Origin: an uncultured Ruminococcus sp.
Lineage (GTDB): Bacteria; Bacillota; Clostridia; Oscillospirales; Ruminococcaceae
NCBI GenBank assembly: GCA_947177935.1
Contig: CAMWWG010000062.1
Location: 1-6,145 of the forward strand
Direction: 5' to 3'
DNA: 6,145 nt
Shown: positions 1-6,145 of the stretch, piece by piece
Position numbering within the stretch: position 1 is the first letter of the stretch
How the letters are laid out: every line of letters starts with the position of its first letter
Notes under the pieces: model-generated
What the model saw: only the letters and a program-made list of their open reading frames with translations
What the model was told of the DNA's origin: nothing
Databases searched by the model: none
Program-made: the position numbers and the translations under genes

Positions 1-73
1 CTCTGTGCCCCCGCGCCCGGCCTCCCGGCGCCCCCCGCCCGCCCCTCGGCCCACCCGCCCCCGATCCGGGGGG
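1..73. other. Anomalous GC-rich contig end, probable base-calling or assembly artefact
   Basis: By hand count, 65 of the 73 bases are G or C, against roughly 40-50% in the rest of the window. Read on the minus strand, the direction of comM, the stretch is overwhelmingly G. The comM frame is not interrupted, but the family's conserved RPFR[AS]PHHT block, expected about 11 residues after SVAG, is absent and replaced by Gly/Arg-rich sequence. Where the block should lie (bases 19-45), nearly every departure from plausible codons for it is a change to G. This fits substitution-only errors such as dark-cycle G calls, and does not fit a real GC-rich element. It should not be annotated as protein sequence. 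Confidence 0.75.
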
Positions 74-843
74 AGTTCTCCTGCAACAGAATAGACATTA
101 GAAGTTTCTAACACTTCTTCATGTGTCATTTCCGGGAGAATGGTCGGGATTCTGTTGGCAAGCATACTTTTGCCGCTGCCCGGACTGCCTATGAGAAGAA
201 CATTGTGTCCGCCCGCCGCCGCCAGTTCCATGCCACTCTTGGCTTTGAATTGACCTCGGACATCCTTGAAATCCATCATGCCTGCAAGCGGATCTGTCAT
301 ATCCGGAATATACAAAGGCGCAGGACGGAGGACTTCCTGGTCAACCAGGTGGGACATCAGCATATCTATGTCCGAAACGCCGTAAACCTGAATTTTATCA
401 ACTACGGATGCTTCTTTGACGTTTTCCATCGGGACATAGATTTCATCAAATCCGTTATTGCGTGCAAGCATTGTCATGGACATGACACCCCGGACGCCAC
501 GGATTTTTCCGTGAAGTCCCAGCTCTCCGATAAATACGCTGTGTGGCATCCGCAACGGGAGCACATCCGTTGCCTGCATGAGGGAAATAAAAATTGCCAC
601 ATCAAACGAAGATCCTGCTTTTTTGACGTCCGCCGGCGCAAGATTAATTAATACTTTTCCTTTCGGGAACTGCATCCCAATCGAGGCGAAGGCACTCCGG
701 ACACGTTCCCGACTCTCCCGAATACCGACATCCGGCAGACCACTGATTTCAAATTGCGGTGCGCCCCTGGTGACTTCTGCTTCTACTGTAACAGAGAATG
801 CATTCATGCCGTACATACCAATGCTGTTAGTAATTGCAAACAT
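1..843 (-). CDS. comM: ComM/YifB-family AAA+ ATPase (Mg chelatase-like), N-terminal half, runs off the left edge
   Basis: The minus-strand frame begins at ATG 843-841 and stays open to the window edge, giving 281 codons. The protein opens [18 protein letters not shown] and continues with family hallmarks: [21 protein letters not shown], then [15 protein letters not shown], the N-terminal Lon-S5-like domain of YifB/ComM. Next come AAAGGHN at residues 208-214 and a Walker A motif GSPGSGKS at 219-226 (bases 166-189), where most relatives have GPPGSGKT. About 500 residues are usual, so roughly half is present; Walker B and the C-terminal part lie outside the window. In characterised relatives ComM is a cytoplasmic hexameric helicase that aids branch migration during natural transformation. 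A GAAAGGA Shine-Dalgarno at 858-864 lies 14 bases before the start, which is long, so coupling to the gene 31 bases upstream is plausible. Codons beyond residue ~260 (bases 1-65) are probably sequence errors. The family call is firm; a role in transformation here is inferred. Confidence 0.93.
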   Translation of the reverse strand, partial: MFAITNSIGMYGMNAFSVTVEAEVTRGAPQFEISGLPDVGIRESRERVRSAFASIGMQFPKGKVLINLAPADVKKAGSSFDVAIFISLMQATDVLPLRMPHSVFIGELGLHGKIRGVRGVMSMTMLARNNGFDEIYVPMENVKEASVVDKIQVYGVSDIDMLMSHLVDQEVLRPAPLYIPDMTDPLAGMMDFKDVRGQFKAKSGMELAAAGGHNVLLIGSPGSGKSMLANRIPTILPEMTHEEVLETSNVYSVAGELPPDRGRVGRGAGGGRREAGRGGTE

Positions 844-874
844 AGTATCATCTTCAGTCCTTTCTGTATCTGTA

Positions 875-1459
875 TTATTTTGCGGTTGTTTCTGTTGCCG
901 TCAGATCAGCAGATAATTGCTCTGGTATATCCTGTGCAAATTCTGGAATGGACGGCATTTCTGCATCCTGTGAATTATCAAATTTATATTCTGATTGATA
1001 GCTTTTCTTCTTAAAATTCTTAAAATTTTGCGTTTGTTCTGTCAATCGTTCATTAAAATACGGATAACCCTCTTGTTGTTTGAGCCAGGTAGTCCGTTTT
1101 GTTTCTGGAATTTGCAAAAGAAAAAGTCCTAGCATAATCATTCCAATATACCAGGCAATCCAACCGGACATCATGCCAATCAAAATCAAAATACAGGTAA
1201 TTACTAATAATTCTGGTTTTTTCGGTACGATAAACACGCCAAGTATTACTATTATCGCACAGTATAACAAAATACCAATCTCCAGGAAAAATTCCCCAAG
1301 AGAATATATCGTTTCTTCTGCATGTAAAATTACAATTCTCCAAAAAGCGTTTTCCAGCATGGCAAATGCAATAAGACCAACTCGCAACTTATGATGTTGT
1401 TTCTGTTTTATCATCAGTGTACGGCATTTGCCATAATGCGAAGTATCGGGTATTTTCAT
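875..1459 (-). CDS. Four-helix membrane protein of unknown function, short tandem paralogue
   Basis: I do not recognise a named family. The 194-residue protein has a basic N-terminus ([10 protein letters not shown], then a K/Q/H-rich run to residue 25). Four hydrophobic segments follow, near residues 28-46, 57-78, 84-99 and 102-115. Next come the motif QIPETK (116-121), TW, and [11 protein letters not shown] (128-138), then a polar acidic tail with MPSIPE and DLTATE. The positive-inside pattern suggests both termini are cytoplasmic. No signal peptide or catalytic motif is visible. It is clearly paralogous to the gene just upstream (DTSHY.KCRT, TCIL.LIG, QIPETK..TW..QQEGYP.FNER.TEQ, DLTATE.TA) but lacks that protein's 53-residue C-terminal extension. 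It starts at ATG 1459, with a weak purine-rich site AGAGAGA (1467-1473) seven bases upstream. It lies 27 bases after the upstream gene's stop and 31 before comM, so it is almost certainly in the same operon. Confidence 0.85.
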   Translation of the reverse strand: MKIPDTSHYGKCRTLMIKQKQHHKLRVGLIAFAMLENAFWRIVILHAEETIYSLGEFFLEIGILLYCAIIVILGVFIVPKKPELLVITCILILIGMMSGWIAWYIGMIMLGLFLLQIPETKRTTWLKQQEGYPYFNERLTEQTQNFKNFKKKSYQSEYKFDNSQDAEMPSIPEFAQDIPEQLSADLTATETTAK

Positions 1460-1486
1460 AGCAAAATCTCTCTTTTTTTCAGAATT

Positions 1487-2284
1487 TTAAATATTGCTAT
1501 CATTTTTGGAATATTTCATCAGAACTCTGTCCGTCCCCAGATCATTATTTTGCATCTGGCTTATTTCTGGCGGTATAAATTCTAGAGCTGATTTTATTTC
1601 CAGATCAGAAATTGCCGGCTCTGTAATATCCTGCATCATTTCCGGGATTGCCGTTTGTTCTGTTGCTGTCAGATCGGAAGATAACAGCTCCGGTATATCC
1701 GGCATATCCGGCATTTCTTTCACGACAAAATCAGGTGAGGGCATTTCCGGCATATCGGGCATTTCTGCATCGTGTGAATTATCAGAATCAAAGCCATATT
1801 CCGGCTGATATTCTTTTCCAAATTTTCCCATTTGTTCTGTAAATCGTTCATTGAAATGCGGATAGCCCTCCTGCTGTCTGATCCAGGTGGCTTGTTTTGT
1901 CTCTGGGATCTGCCAGAGAAACAGCAATAACATAGGGATTCCCAGATAGGGTACGAGCCATTCGCTAAGTATGCCGATCAACAGCAGAATACAGGTAACT
2001 GCTAATAATTTCGGCTTTTCTGATGTGGCAAACCAGCCAATCAACAGCGTAATGACACAATAGATTAAAATACCGACACCAAGGAAAACGCCGTACAGAT
2101 AAGCTGCCCCGTGGATAATTGGTGCACGGATGACTCCCACATAGGCATTAATCAGCATGAGAAACATAACAAGATTGACTCGTAACATATGATTTTTTTT
2201 ATGTTTCATCATCATTGTCCGACATTTATCATAATGCGAAGTATCAACTTTCGTTTCTGTGCCTTTATTTCTATTTGTATTCAT
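1487..2284 (-). CDS. Four-helix membrane protein of unknown function with Met-Pro-Asp repeat tail, long tandem paralogue
   Basis: First gene of the minus-strand operon, 265 residues, no named family recognised. The N-terminus is cytoplasmic-looking and basic (DTSHYDKCRT at 14-23, KHKKNH at 27-32). Hydrophobic segments lie near 37-56, 65-86, 92-108 and 111-125. They are followed by QIPETK (125-130), TW and QQEGYPHFNER (137-147). The remaining ~115 residues are polar, acidic and low-complexity, with repeated MPD/MPE/IPE units at 173-199, DLTATEQTA at 204-212 and a unique tail to 265. The predicted topology is four helices with both ends in the cytoplasm and a long disordered tail. The start at 2284 is well supported: a run of six G (2292-2297 on the complement) ends seven bases upstream, and a good promoter lies at 2330-2358. 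The downstream 194-residue gene is its paralogue. The conserved soluble motif after the last helix may bind a partner, but that is conjecture. Confidence 0.87.
   Translation of the reverse strand: MNTNRNKGTETKVDTSHYDKCRTMMMKHKKNHMLRVNLVMFLMLINAYVGVIRAPIIHGAAYLYGVFLGVGILIYCVITLLIGWFATSEKPKLLAVTCILLLIGILSEWLVPYLGIPMLLLFLWQIPETKQATWIRQQEGYPHFNERFTEQMGKFGKEYQPEYGFDSDNSHDAEMPDMPEMPSPDFVVKEMPDMPDIPELLSSDLTATEQTAIPEMMQDITEPAISDLEIKSALEFIPPEISQMQNNDLGTDRVLMKYSKNDSNI
1688..1768 (-). repeat. Short Met-Pro-Asp coding repeats in the tail of the long paralogue
   Basis: On the plus strand this stretch repeats 9-base units of the type tccggcata or tccggcatt, in two clusters (about 1689-1714 and 1741-1765) separated by a non-repeat spacer. 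In the coding frame they give AEMPDMPEMP and EMPDMPDIPE. The 9-base period equals three codons, so gain or loss of units keeps the frame. The short paralogue has only a single degenerate counterpart (AEMPSIPE), so the units probably expanded after the duplication, or were lost in the other copy. Confidence 0.7.
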
Positions 2285-2290
2285 AAAAAA

Positions 2291-2300
2291 TCCCCCCGGA
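2291..2300 (-). promoter_or_regulatory. Unusual G-run ribosome binding site of the long paralogue
   Basis: The minus strand reads TCCGGGGGGA, ending seven bases upstream of ATG 2284. A run of six G is not the usual AGGAGG core, but it can pair with the CCUCC anti-Shine-Dalgarno if G-U is allowed. Spacing is ideal and no better site is present, so it supports this start. Confidence 0.6.
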
Positions 2301-2329
2301 ATTGTGAAAATATTTCAGATGCTAAATTA

Positions 2330-2358
2330 AGTATATCATAATTAGCAACATTCGTCAA
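2330..2358 (-). promoter_or_regulatory. Sigma-A type promoter for the membrane-pair/comM operon
   Basis: On the minus strand, TTGACG (complement of 2353-2358) and TATACT (complement of 2330-2335) are separated by exactly 17 bases. A TG lies one base before the -10, giving an extended -10 element. Transcription would start near 2323, leaving a leader of about 40 bases before ATG 2284. No other convincing promoter was noticed in the two short gaps (1460-1486 and 844-874) of the operon. Confidence 0.8.
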
Positions 2359-2393
2359 GCAGATTGCAGGAAAAACTCAATTTCAAAAAATAT

Positions 2394-2422
2394 TTGACTT
2401 ATCAGGAAAAATATGTTATAAT
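2394..2422 (+). promoter_or_regulatory. Strong sigma-A type promoter for the DUF6056-like gene
   Basis: TTGACT (2394-2399) and a perfect TATAAT (2417-2422) are separated by 17 bases. A TG at 2414-2415 makes an extended -10. Transcription would start near 2429, giving a leader of about 30 bases. The site lies back to back with the minus-strand promoter at 2330-2358, with 35 bases between the two -35 boxes. Confidence 0.88.
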
Positions 2423-2440
2423 AGCTATTAATCTTTGTAA

Positions 2441-2448
2441 AGGGGAGG
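2441..2448 (+). promoter_or_regulatory. Ribosome binding site of the DUF6056-like gene
   Basis: AGGGGAGG lies 12 bases before ATG 2461. It is a strong purine-rich site with spacing at the long end of normal. It fixes the start at 2461, since no other in-frame start lies closer. Confidence 0.8.
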
Positions 2449-2460
2449 CAATTTAAAATT

Positions 2461-4074
2461 ATGGTTCAGAAAACGTACAGCATAAACAGTACAAGAACTG
2501 TGAATATTTTCACAGCTTTGATCGTATTCACTGTGATGCTGTTCTACAGTGATTTATGTCCTTATCTTTCAGACGACTGGCATTTTCTGTTTGTCTGGGA
2601 AGATTTTGACCCGACAGCAAATCCGCAGCGTGTGCGGAATTTACAAGATATTCTGGTTTCTATGCAAAATTATTATCAGCTCAGCGGCGGAAGAGTCATT
2701 CCGCATTTTTTAGTTTATTGTATGCTGTTTTTTCCAAAATTTGTTTTTTTTATTCTGAACAGCGTTCTGTTTACTGCACTTTGTTTTTTATTATATCAGA
2801 TTACGCTTTTTTTTGTTAATTGCAAAAAAGCATGGCTCTTTCCGTTGATCTGCCTGCTGACATTCCAGTTTCTTCCGATGTTCGGCGATAATGTGCTCTG
2901 GATTTCCGGCTCAGTTAATTATCTGTGGATGGCAGTTCTGTTCCTGTGCTGTATTAACTGGCTGTTGACCAGATTTGAAAAAGCATCTCTCCCGGAATAT
3001 ATCATGATCATTCTTGTATTTATGTTATCCGGAGCAAGCAATGAAATTACCGGCGGTATGCTGATCGTGGCACTTATGCTTTATTGGATTGCGCATTTTA
3101 CGCATCAAAAAAAATCGCATATCCTGCGATTGCTGTTATTGGCTGTTTCAGAAATCCCGGGCATGATTCTTGTATTGACTGCACCAGGGAACACCATTCG
3201 CCGAATGACAGTGGAAAAAATAAAATCCCCGGGAATTTCAGAAATACTGCACACAGCAGTTTCTTATCTTCAATTTTTAATGGAAGAAGATACTCTGTTT
3301 CTGGAAGTAATTCTGTTCACTTGTATTCTGTCATGGATGCAAAAGGAAAAATTTCACGAAAATTTTAAAGATAAATTTTTGATATTTATTAGGGAAAATT
3401 TCTGTTTTTTTGTTGGAATGATTGGCATCATGGTACTTTCTGTTACTGGTTTCCTGACAAAACGTCCTACGATTTTCGGAGGTATTCTTTTGATTCCGGC
3501 ATTTTTAAGTGCCTTGTCCCAGATTTATGAATTTTGTCAAGATCCGGAAACGGAGAATTCCCGTAAATTGGTCATAATCCTGAAATCTTTTCTGAATACA
3601 ATTGCTTTGGTAATTATCCTGCTTGCGATTTGTGCAGAAAACATTCTATTCGGAATTCCGGCTGTGATAATTTTCTTGCTGAATTTTCTTTTGGATCGTC
3701 TCAAAGAAGAGGAATTTCAAAAACTGGATGTTTCTAAATTCAGAAAATTATTCTCAAAACACGCCTCACATGCTATGATGGCTGTGTTTCTCTTATTGAG
3801 TATCAGTTTTGGCATAAACAGTGTGAAATATCTTACCTGGACAAAGTCAGCAAAAGATTATGAAACCAAAGTTACAGAGTATGTATTAAAAAATGAACTA
3901 GTCGCCGCAATGAATATGACTGCGGATTATAAAGACTTTGGTAGATTCTCCCCTCAGGAATGCACAGCCGCTCCTAAAAGTTATCTGGTGGCATGGATTG
4001 CAGCCTATTATAAAATAGACACACAGGAATTCGTAGAAGAATATTCTGTTCACAAGAACAGGCTGGAATCATAA
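2461..4074 (+). CDS. DUF6056-like polytopic membrane protein, possible GT-C type glycosyltransferase
   Basis: A 537-residue protein with about eleven to thirteen hydrophobic segments, the first near residues 14-34. Features I associate with DUF6056 are present in order: SDDW at 37-40 in the first extracellular loop, SGGR at 75-78, WISGSVNYLW at 147-156, GASNE at 191-195 and APGNTIRR at 241-248. An acidic pair just after the first helix is typical of the GT-C fold, whose members transfer sugars from lipid-linked donors outside the membrane, so modification of cell-wall polymers or glycolipids is the likeliest role. Donor and acceptor are unknown and activity for this family is not established to my knowledge. 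The last ~75 residues, after the final helix near 436-455, are soluble and end in YKIDTQEFVEEY. The gene has its own promoter, stands alone and ends at a strong terminator. It is Phe- and Leu-rich and has many T runs. Family call from recalled motifs, not a search. Confidence 0.82.
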   Translation: MVQKTYSINSTRTVNIFTALIVFTVMLFYSDLCPYLSDDWHFLFVWEDFDPTANPQRVRNLQDILVSMQNYYQLSGGRVIPHFLVYCMLFFPKFVFFILNSVLFTALCFLLYQITLFFVNCKKAWLFPLICLLTFQFLPMFGDNVLWISGSVNYLWMAVLFLCCINWLLTRFEKASLPEYIMIILVFMLSGASNEITGGMLIVALMLYWIAHFTHQKKSHILRLLLLAVSEIPGMILVLTAPGNTIRRMTVEKIKSPGISEILHTAVSYLQFLMEEDTLFLEVILFTCILSWMQKEKFHENFKDKFLIFIRENFCFFVGMIGIMVLSVTGFLTKRPTIFGGILLIPAFLSALSQIYEFCQDPETENSRKLVIILKSFLNTIALVIILLAICAENILFGIPAVIIFLLNFLLDRLKEEEFQKLDVSKFRKLFSKHASHAMMAVFLLLSISFGINSVKYLTWTKSAKDYETKVTEYVLKNELVAAMNMTADYKDFGRFSPQECTAAPKSYLVAWIAAYYKIDTQEFVEEYSVHKNRLES

Positions 4075-4096
4075 GTTATAAATTAATTAGAAATCT

Positions 4097-4134
4097 AAAA
4101 AAGCCTTTGCGGAATACAATGCAAAGGCTTTTTT
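4097..4134. terminator. Bidirectional Rho-independent terminator between convergent genes
   Basis: The arms AAAAAAGCCTTTGC (4097-4110) and GCAAAGGCTTTTTT (4121-4134) are perfect complements around a 10-base loop. The core GC-containing stem is 8 bp. The plus strand continues with seven T (4129-4135) and the minus strand with six T (complement of 4097-4102). It lies 22 bases after the stop at 4074 and 11 bases beyond the convergent stop at 4146, so it serves both genes. Confidence 0.93.
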
Positions 4135-4145
4135 TATTATTTTAA

Positions 4146-6145
4146 TTATTTATTATTTTTGGAAGATGGTGTATAAACCGTAGGAAGTTCCGGCAGGTCA
4201 TAACCCGTTCCCAGGAAGTAATCTGTATGCGGCGGCTGATTGTAGCCATTATTCTGAGAGGCAACCTGTACACGGTATTGTGTATTGTGCATAAGTGTAT
4301 AAATCGGATATTCGCTTGTGTAAGTCGTCGTGAAGACACGGAGTCCCGTGCCGTCACTCTTACGGAAAATCATTTCTTCTCGCCAGTCGCCCATCAAATC
4401 GCAGGTAATGCAGGCATTGGATTTGGATGCATTGTTGTAGCTGACACCGTCACCTGTGAAGACTCTGCCTTTGCCGTATTGGTCAATCATTGTCCGATCA
4501 AGGACGGCTCTTTCGAGCGTATCCGTCCAGTAGACAACGGAATTCTGTCCCCATTTGGTGATATCCGACCACTGACAAACAATGTCATGATTACCGGTTG
4601 CAGAATATACATTCCCGGAATGTGAACCGACAATTTCTGCACTGTTATTGCCGGCAATTAAATTATCTGCCAGACATCTGCCGGTATCGTCCGAAGCCGT
4701 TTCCCGGAATAATTCCTTTCCGGTTGCGGCATCCCGGAGCTGTACACCAAAATTGATCTTCTTGCCGTTCGGATGGACTTCATCTTCGAGACACTGGAAA
4801 ATTTCCAATCCCGGATTAGACGGATCAAAATCACCAATATGAATGGAATCACCATGCGCATTGCCTGTCGTATATAATAATTTGCCGTTGTTGTCAATCA
4901 CAGCAGAACCGATGACAACCTCATCATAGCCATCATTGTCAACATCTGCCGCCATGCAGTGGTGATTACCGTCGCCATAACCTTCAGTTGATTTATCAAA
5001 CCCAGTGTCCCAAGTCCAACGTTTGACAAGTTTCTTATCTTTCACATCCCAGGCGGCGACAACAGCTCTGGTATAATAACCACGTCCGAAGACTGCGCTC
5101 GGATGTTCGCCGTCCAGATAAGCCACGCAGGCTGTGAATCTGTCCACACGGTTGCCGTAATTATCGCCCCAATCGTTGAAATCGCCTCTTGCAGGATCAT
5201 AATTCTGCGTATCGAGTGCCGCACCTGTTTCACCATCAAAGAGTGTGATATATTCCGGACCTGTGAGGATTCTTCCGGCAGAACTCCGGTAATCTGCATT
5301 GGCATCGCCGATCGTCTTGCCTTTGCCATCCACTGTGCCGTCGGCCGTCTTGCAGATCAATTCTGCCTTGCCATCGCCGTCAAAATCATATACATTGAAT
5401 TGTGTATAATGTGCACCTGCACGGATGTTTTTGCCTAAGTCAATCCGCCATAACATTGTGCCGTTTAGTTTATAGCAGTCCAGATACACGTTGCCCGTAT
5501 AGCCGTTTTTGGAATTATCCTGCGAGTTGGAGGGATCCCATTTGACAATGATTTCATATTCGCCGTCACCATCTACATCCGCAACAGAACAGTCATTCTC
5601 TGTATAAGTACAGGTTGTGCCGTCCGGCATGGTCATATCATCCGGTTTCTGCGTGGGGATGTCAAAATAGGCACCGCTTTGTCCGGAATTCTTTGTCGCA
5701 AATACTGTGGCAGGATTTGCAAATTCTGTCATTGTTGACCCTACAAACGTATCAATTGTATAAGTATCTTCTGGTTTGCCGCCGTCAATGTAATAATTGC
5801 TTGCCTGACCGGAGGGAATATCTGCGACAAGTTCGTCATTTCTGTAAAGTTTAAAATGTGTGTCGGAGCTGTCAGTCGCAAGTAATCTCCAGGAGATCAG
5901 CATTCCTGATCCGGTATTGGCTGCGACAACGCCTCTGTTAAGATCTTCCACCTGTCTGCCGACGCCGTATTGATTATTCTCATTAAGATCCGCAGGCTTG
6001 CCCTGGATGGGGGCAATTTCCTGGGATGGACTTGCTTTCTGATCGGATTTTTTGATTGTAATATAATCAATATTGGGTGCGCCGTCCGATGTCTGGGATG
6101 TGAATGTAATTTGATTCATGCCGGGCTGCAAGGGAAGATATACGG
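4146..6145 (-). CDS. Rhamnogalacturonan lyase, polysaccharide lyase family 11, with N-terminal carbohydrate-binding module; 5' end missing
   Basis: The minus-strand frame is open from the right edge to TAA at 4146-4148. The first visible residues, VYLPLQPGMNQITF...PNIDYITI, are the closing strands of a CBM6/CBM35-like module. A polar linker follows, then the complete PL11 catalytic domain (about residues 60-650, counted from 6131). Calcium-binding DxDxDG-type loops of the beta-propeller are visible at 185-193 (DVDGDGEYE), 249-257 (DFDGDGKAE) and 396-404 (DVDNDGYDE). The C-terminal signature includes GDWREE (581-586), YTLMHNTQYR (611-620) and NQPPHTDYFLGTG (631-643). PL11 enzymes such as Bacillus subtilis YesW/YesX cleave the rhamnose-galacturonic acid backbone of rhamnogalacturonan I by beta-elimination and need calcium. 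The protein ends 18 residues after the fold with a polar tail, with no C-terminal dockerin, anchor or repeat. Signal peptide and true start lie outside the window; export is inferred. TTG at 6131 and ATG at 6119 fall inside the module and are not starts. Endo or exo action cannot be decided. Confidence 0.95.
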   Translation of the reverse strand, partial: VYLPLQPGMNQITFTSQTSDGAPNIDYITIKKSDQKASPSQEIAPIQGKPADLNENNQYGVGRQVEDLNRGVVAANTGSGMLISWRLLATDSSDTHFKLYRNDELVADIPSGQASNYYIDGGKPEDTYTIDTFVGSTMTEFANPATVFATKNSGQSGAYFDIPTQKPDDMTMPDGTTCTYTENDCSVADVDGDGEYEIIVKWDPSNSQDNSKNGYTGNVYLDCYKLNGTMLWRIDLGKNIRAGAHYTQFNVYDFDGDGKAELICKTADGTVDGKGKTIGDANADYRSSAGRILTGPEYITLFDGETGAALDTQNYDPARGDFNDWGDNYGNRVDRFTACVAYLDGEHPSAVFGRGYYTRAVVAAWDVKDKKLVKRWTWDTGFDKSTEGYGDGNHHCMAADVDNDGYDEVVIGSAVIDNNGKLLYTTGNAHGDSIHIGDFDPSNPGLEIFQCLEDEVHPNGKKINFGVQLRDAATGKELFRETASDDTGRCLADNLIAGNNSAEIVGSHSGNVYSATGNHDIVCQWSDITKWGQNSVVYWTDTLERAVLDRTMIDQYGKGRVFTGDGVSYNNASKSNACITCDLMGDWREEMIFRKSDGTGLRVFTTTYTSEYPIYTLMHNTQYRVQVASQNNGYNQPPHTDYFLGTGYDLPELPTVYTPSSKNNK

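Larger units (their letters stand above)
875..2284 (-). repeat. Tandem gene duplication (two diverged copies)
   Basis: The genes at 1487-2284 and 875-1459 are tandem diverged copies. Similarity extends to DNA level: bases 1660-1700 and 892-932 align without gaps at 35 of 41 positions in the same codon phase, in the segment coding for the DLTATE tail. The proteins also share colinear motifs across the whole membrane region. The copies differ in three ways: the long copy has an extra N-terminal stretch, a MPD-repeat insertion, and 53 residues beyond the point where the short copy stops. Confidence 0.85.

Noticed and set aside
1..73. GC-rich left end as a horizontally acquired island, origin or structured RNA
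   Set aside because: It lies inside the comM frame, the composition jump coincides with the contig edge, and the pattern is explained by substitutions to G.
121..1014. Overlapping plus-strand open frames (121-651, 578-916, 754-1014)
   Set aside because: They lie antisense to comM and the end of the short paralogue. The minus-strand frame has clear ComM motifs, while these have no recognisable motif and no convincing Shine-Dalgarno.
1688..1768. CRISPR-like short repeats
   Set aside because: Units are only 9 bases with no regular spacers, and they keep a coding frame inside a real gene.
2728..2815. T-rich runs in the membrane gene as frameshift or slippage sites
   Set aside because: The 537-residue frame is intact and the runs simply encode Phe-rich helices. 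No alternative downstream frame continues the protein.
4227..5438. Plus-strand frames opposite the lyase (4227-4625, 4648-4842, 5103-5438)
   Set aside because: They are antisense to well-conserved PL11 coding sequence and have no family motifs of their own.
6117..6131. TTG 6131 or ATG 6119 as the start of the PL11 gene
   Set aside because: The frame stays open to the edge, and the residues before both codons (VYLP) continue the carbohydrate-binding strand. There is no ribosome binding site, so the gene is truncated by the window.

Overview
The window looks like a whole assembled contig, or a piece of one, from a gut or rumen Firmicute of the Ruminococcus/Oscillospiraceae type. The basis is moderate-to-low GC, strong sigma-A style promoters, purine-rich Shine-Dalgarno sites, a pectin-degrading PL11 lyase with a carbohydrate-binding module, and a DUF6056-type membrane protein. 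The genus is inferred from gene content and not proven. Genes run off both ends, so both edges are breaks inside genes.

Layout from left to right. Positions 843 down to 1 (minus strand) hold the N-terminal half of a ComM/YifB-type AAA+ ATPase (Mg-chelatase-like family), with an intact Walker A motif. The last ~65 bases before the left edge are about 89% GC. They look like sequence corrupted by substitutions to G on the gene's sense strand, not genuine DNA. Upstream of comM, on the same strand and separated by only 31 and 27 bases, lie two tandem paralogous four-helix membrane proteins (1459-875 and 2284-1487). They share a basic N-terminus (DTSHY.KCRT), four hydrophobic helices and a QIPETK..TW..QQEGYP.FNER motif, and I cannot assign them a function. 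The three genes look like one operon driven by a promoter at 2330-2358.

The 176-base gap 2285-2460 is a divergent control region with two back-to-back promoters. Each has a 17-bp spacer and an extended -10 TG. The forward promoter drives a 537-residue polytopic membrane protein (2461-4074) that fits DUF6056, a family resembling GT-C glycosyltransferases. That gene converges on a rhamnogalacturonan lyase (PL11) read on the minus strand from beyond the right edge to 4146. A near-symmetrical hairpin with T tracts on both sides (4097-4134) can terminate both transcripts.

The genes do not form one obvious pathway. The lyase is an exported pectin (RG-I) degrading enzyme. The DUF6056 protein is probably involved in cell-surface polysaccharide or glycolipid modification. 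ComM is a DNA-recombination/transformation helicase. The tandem membrane pair is the least explained part, and its close coupling to comM is the main lead. No tRNA, rRNA, CRISPR array or insertion sequence was seen.
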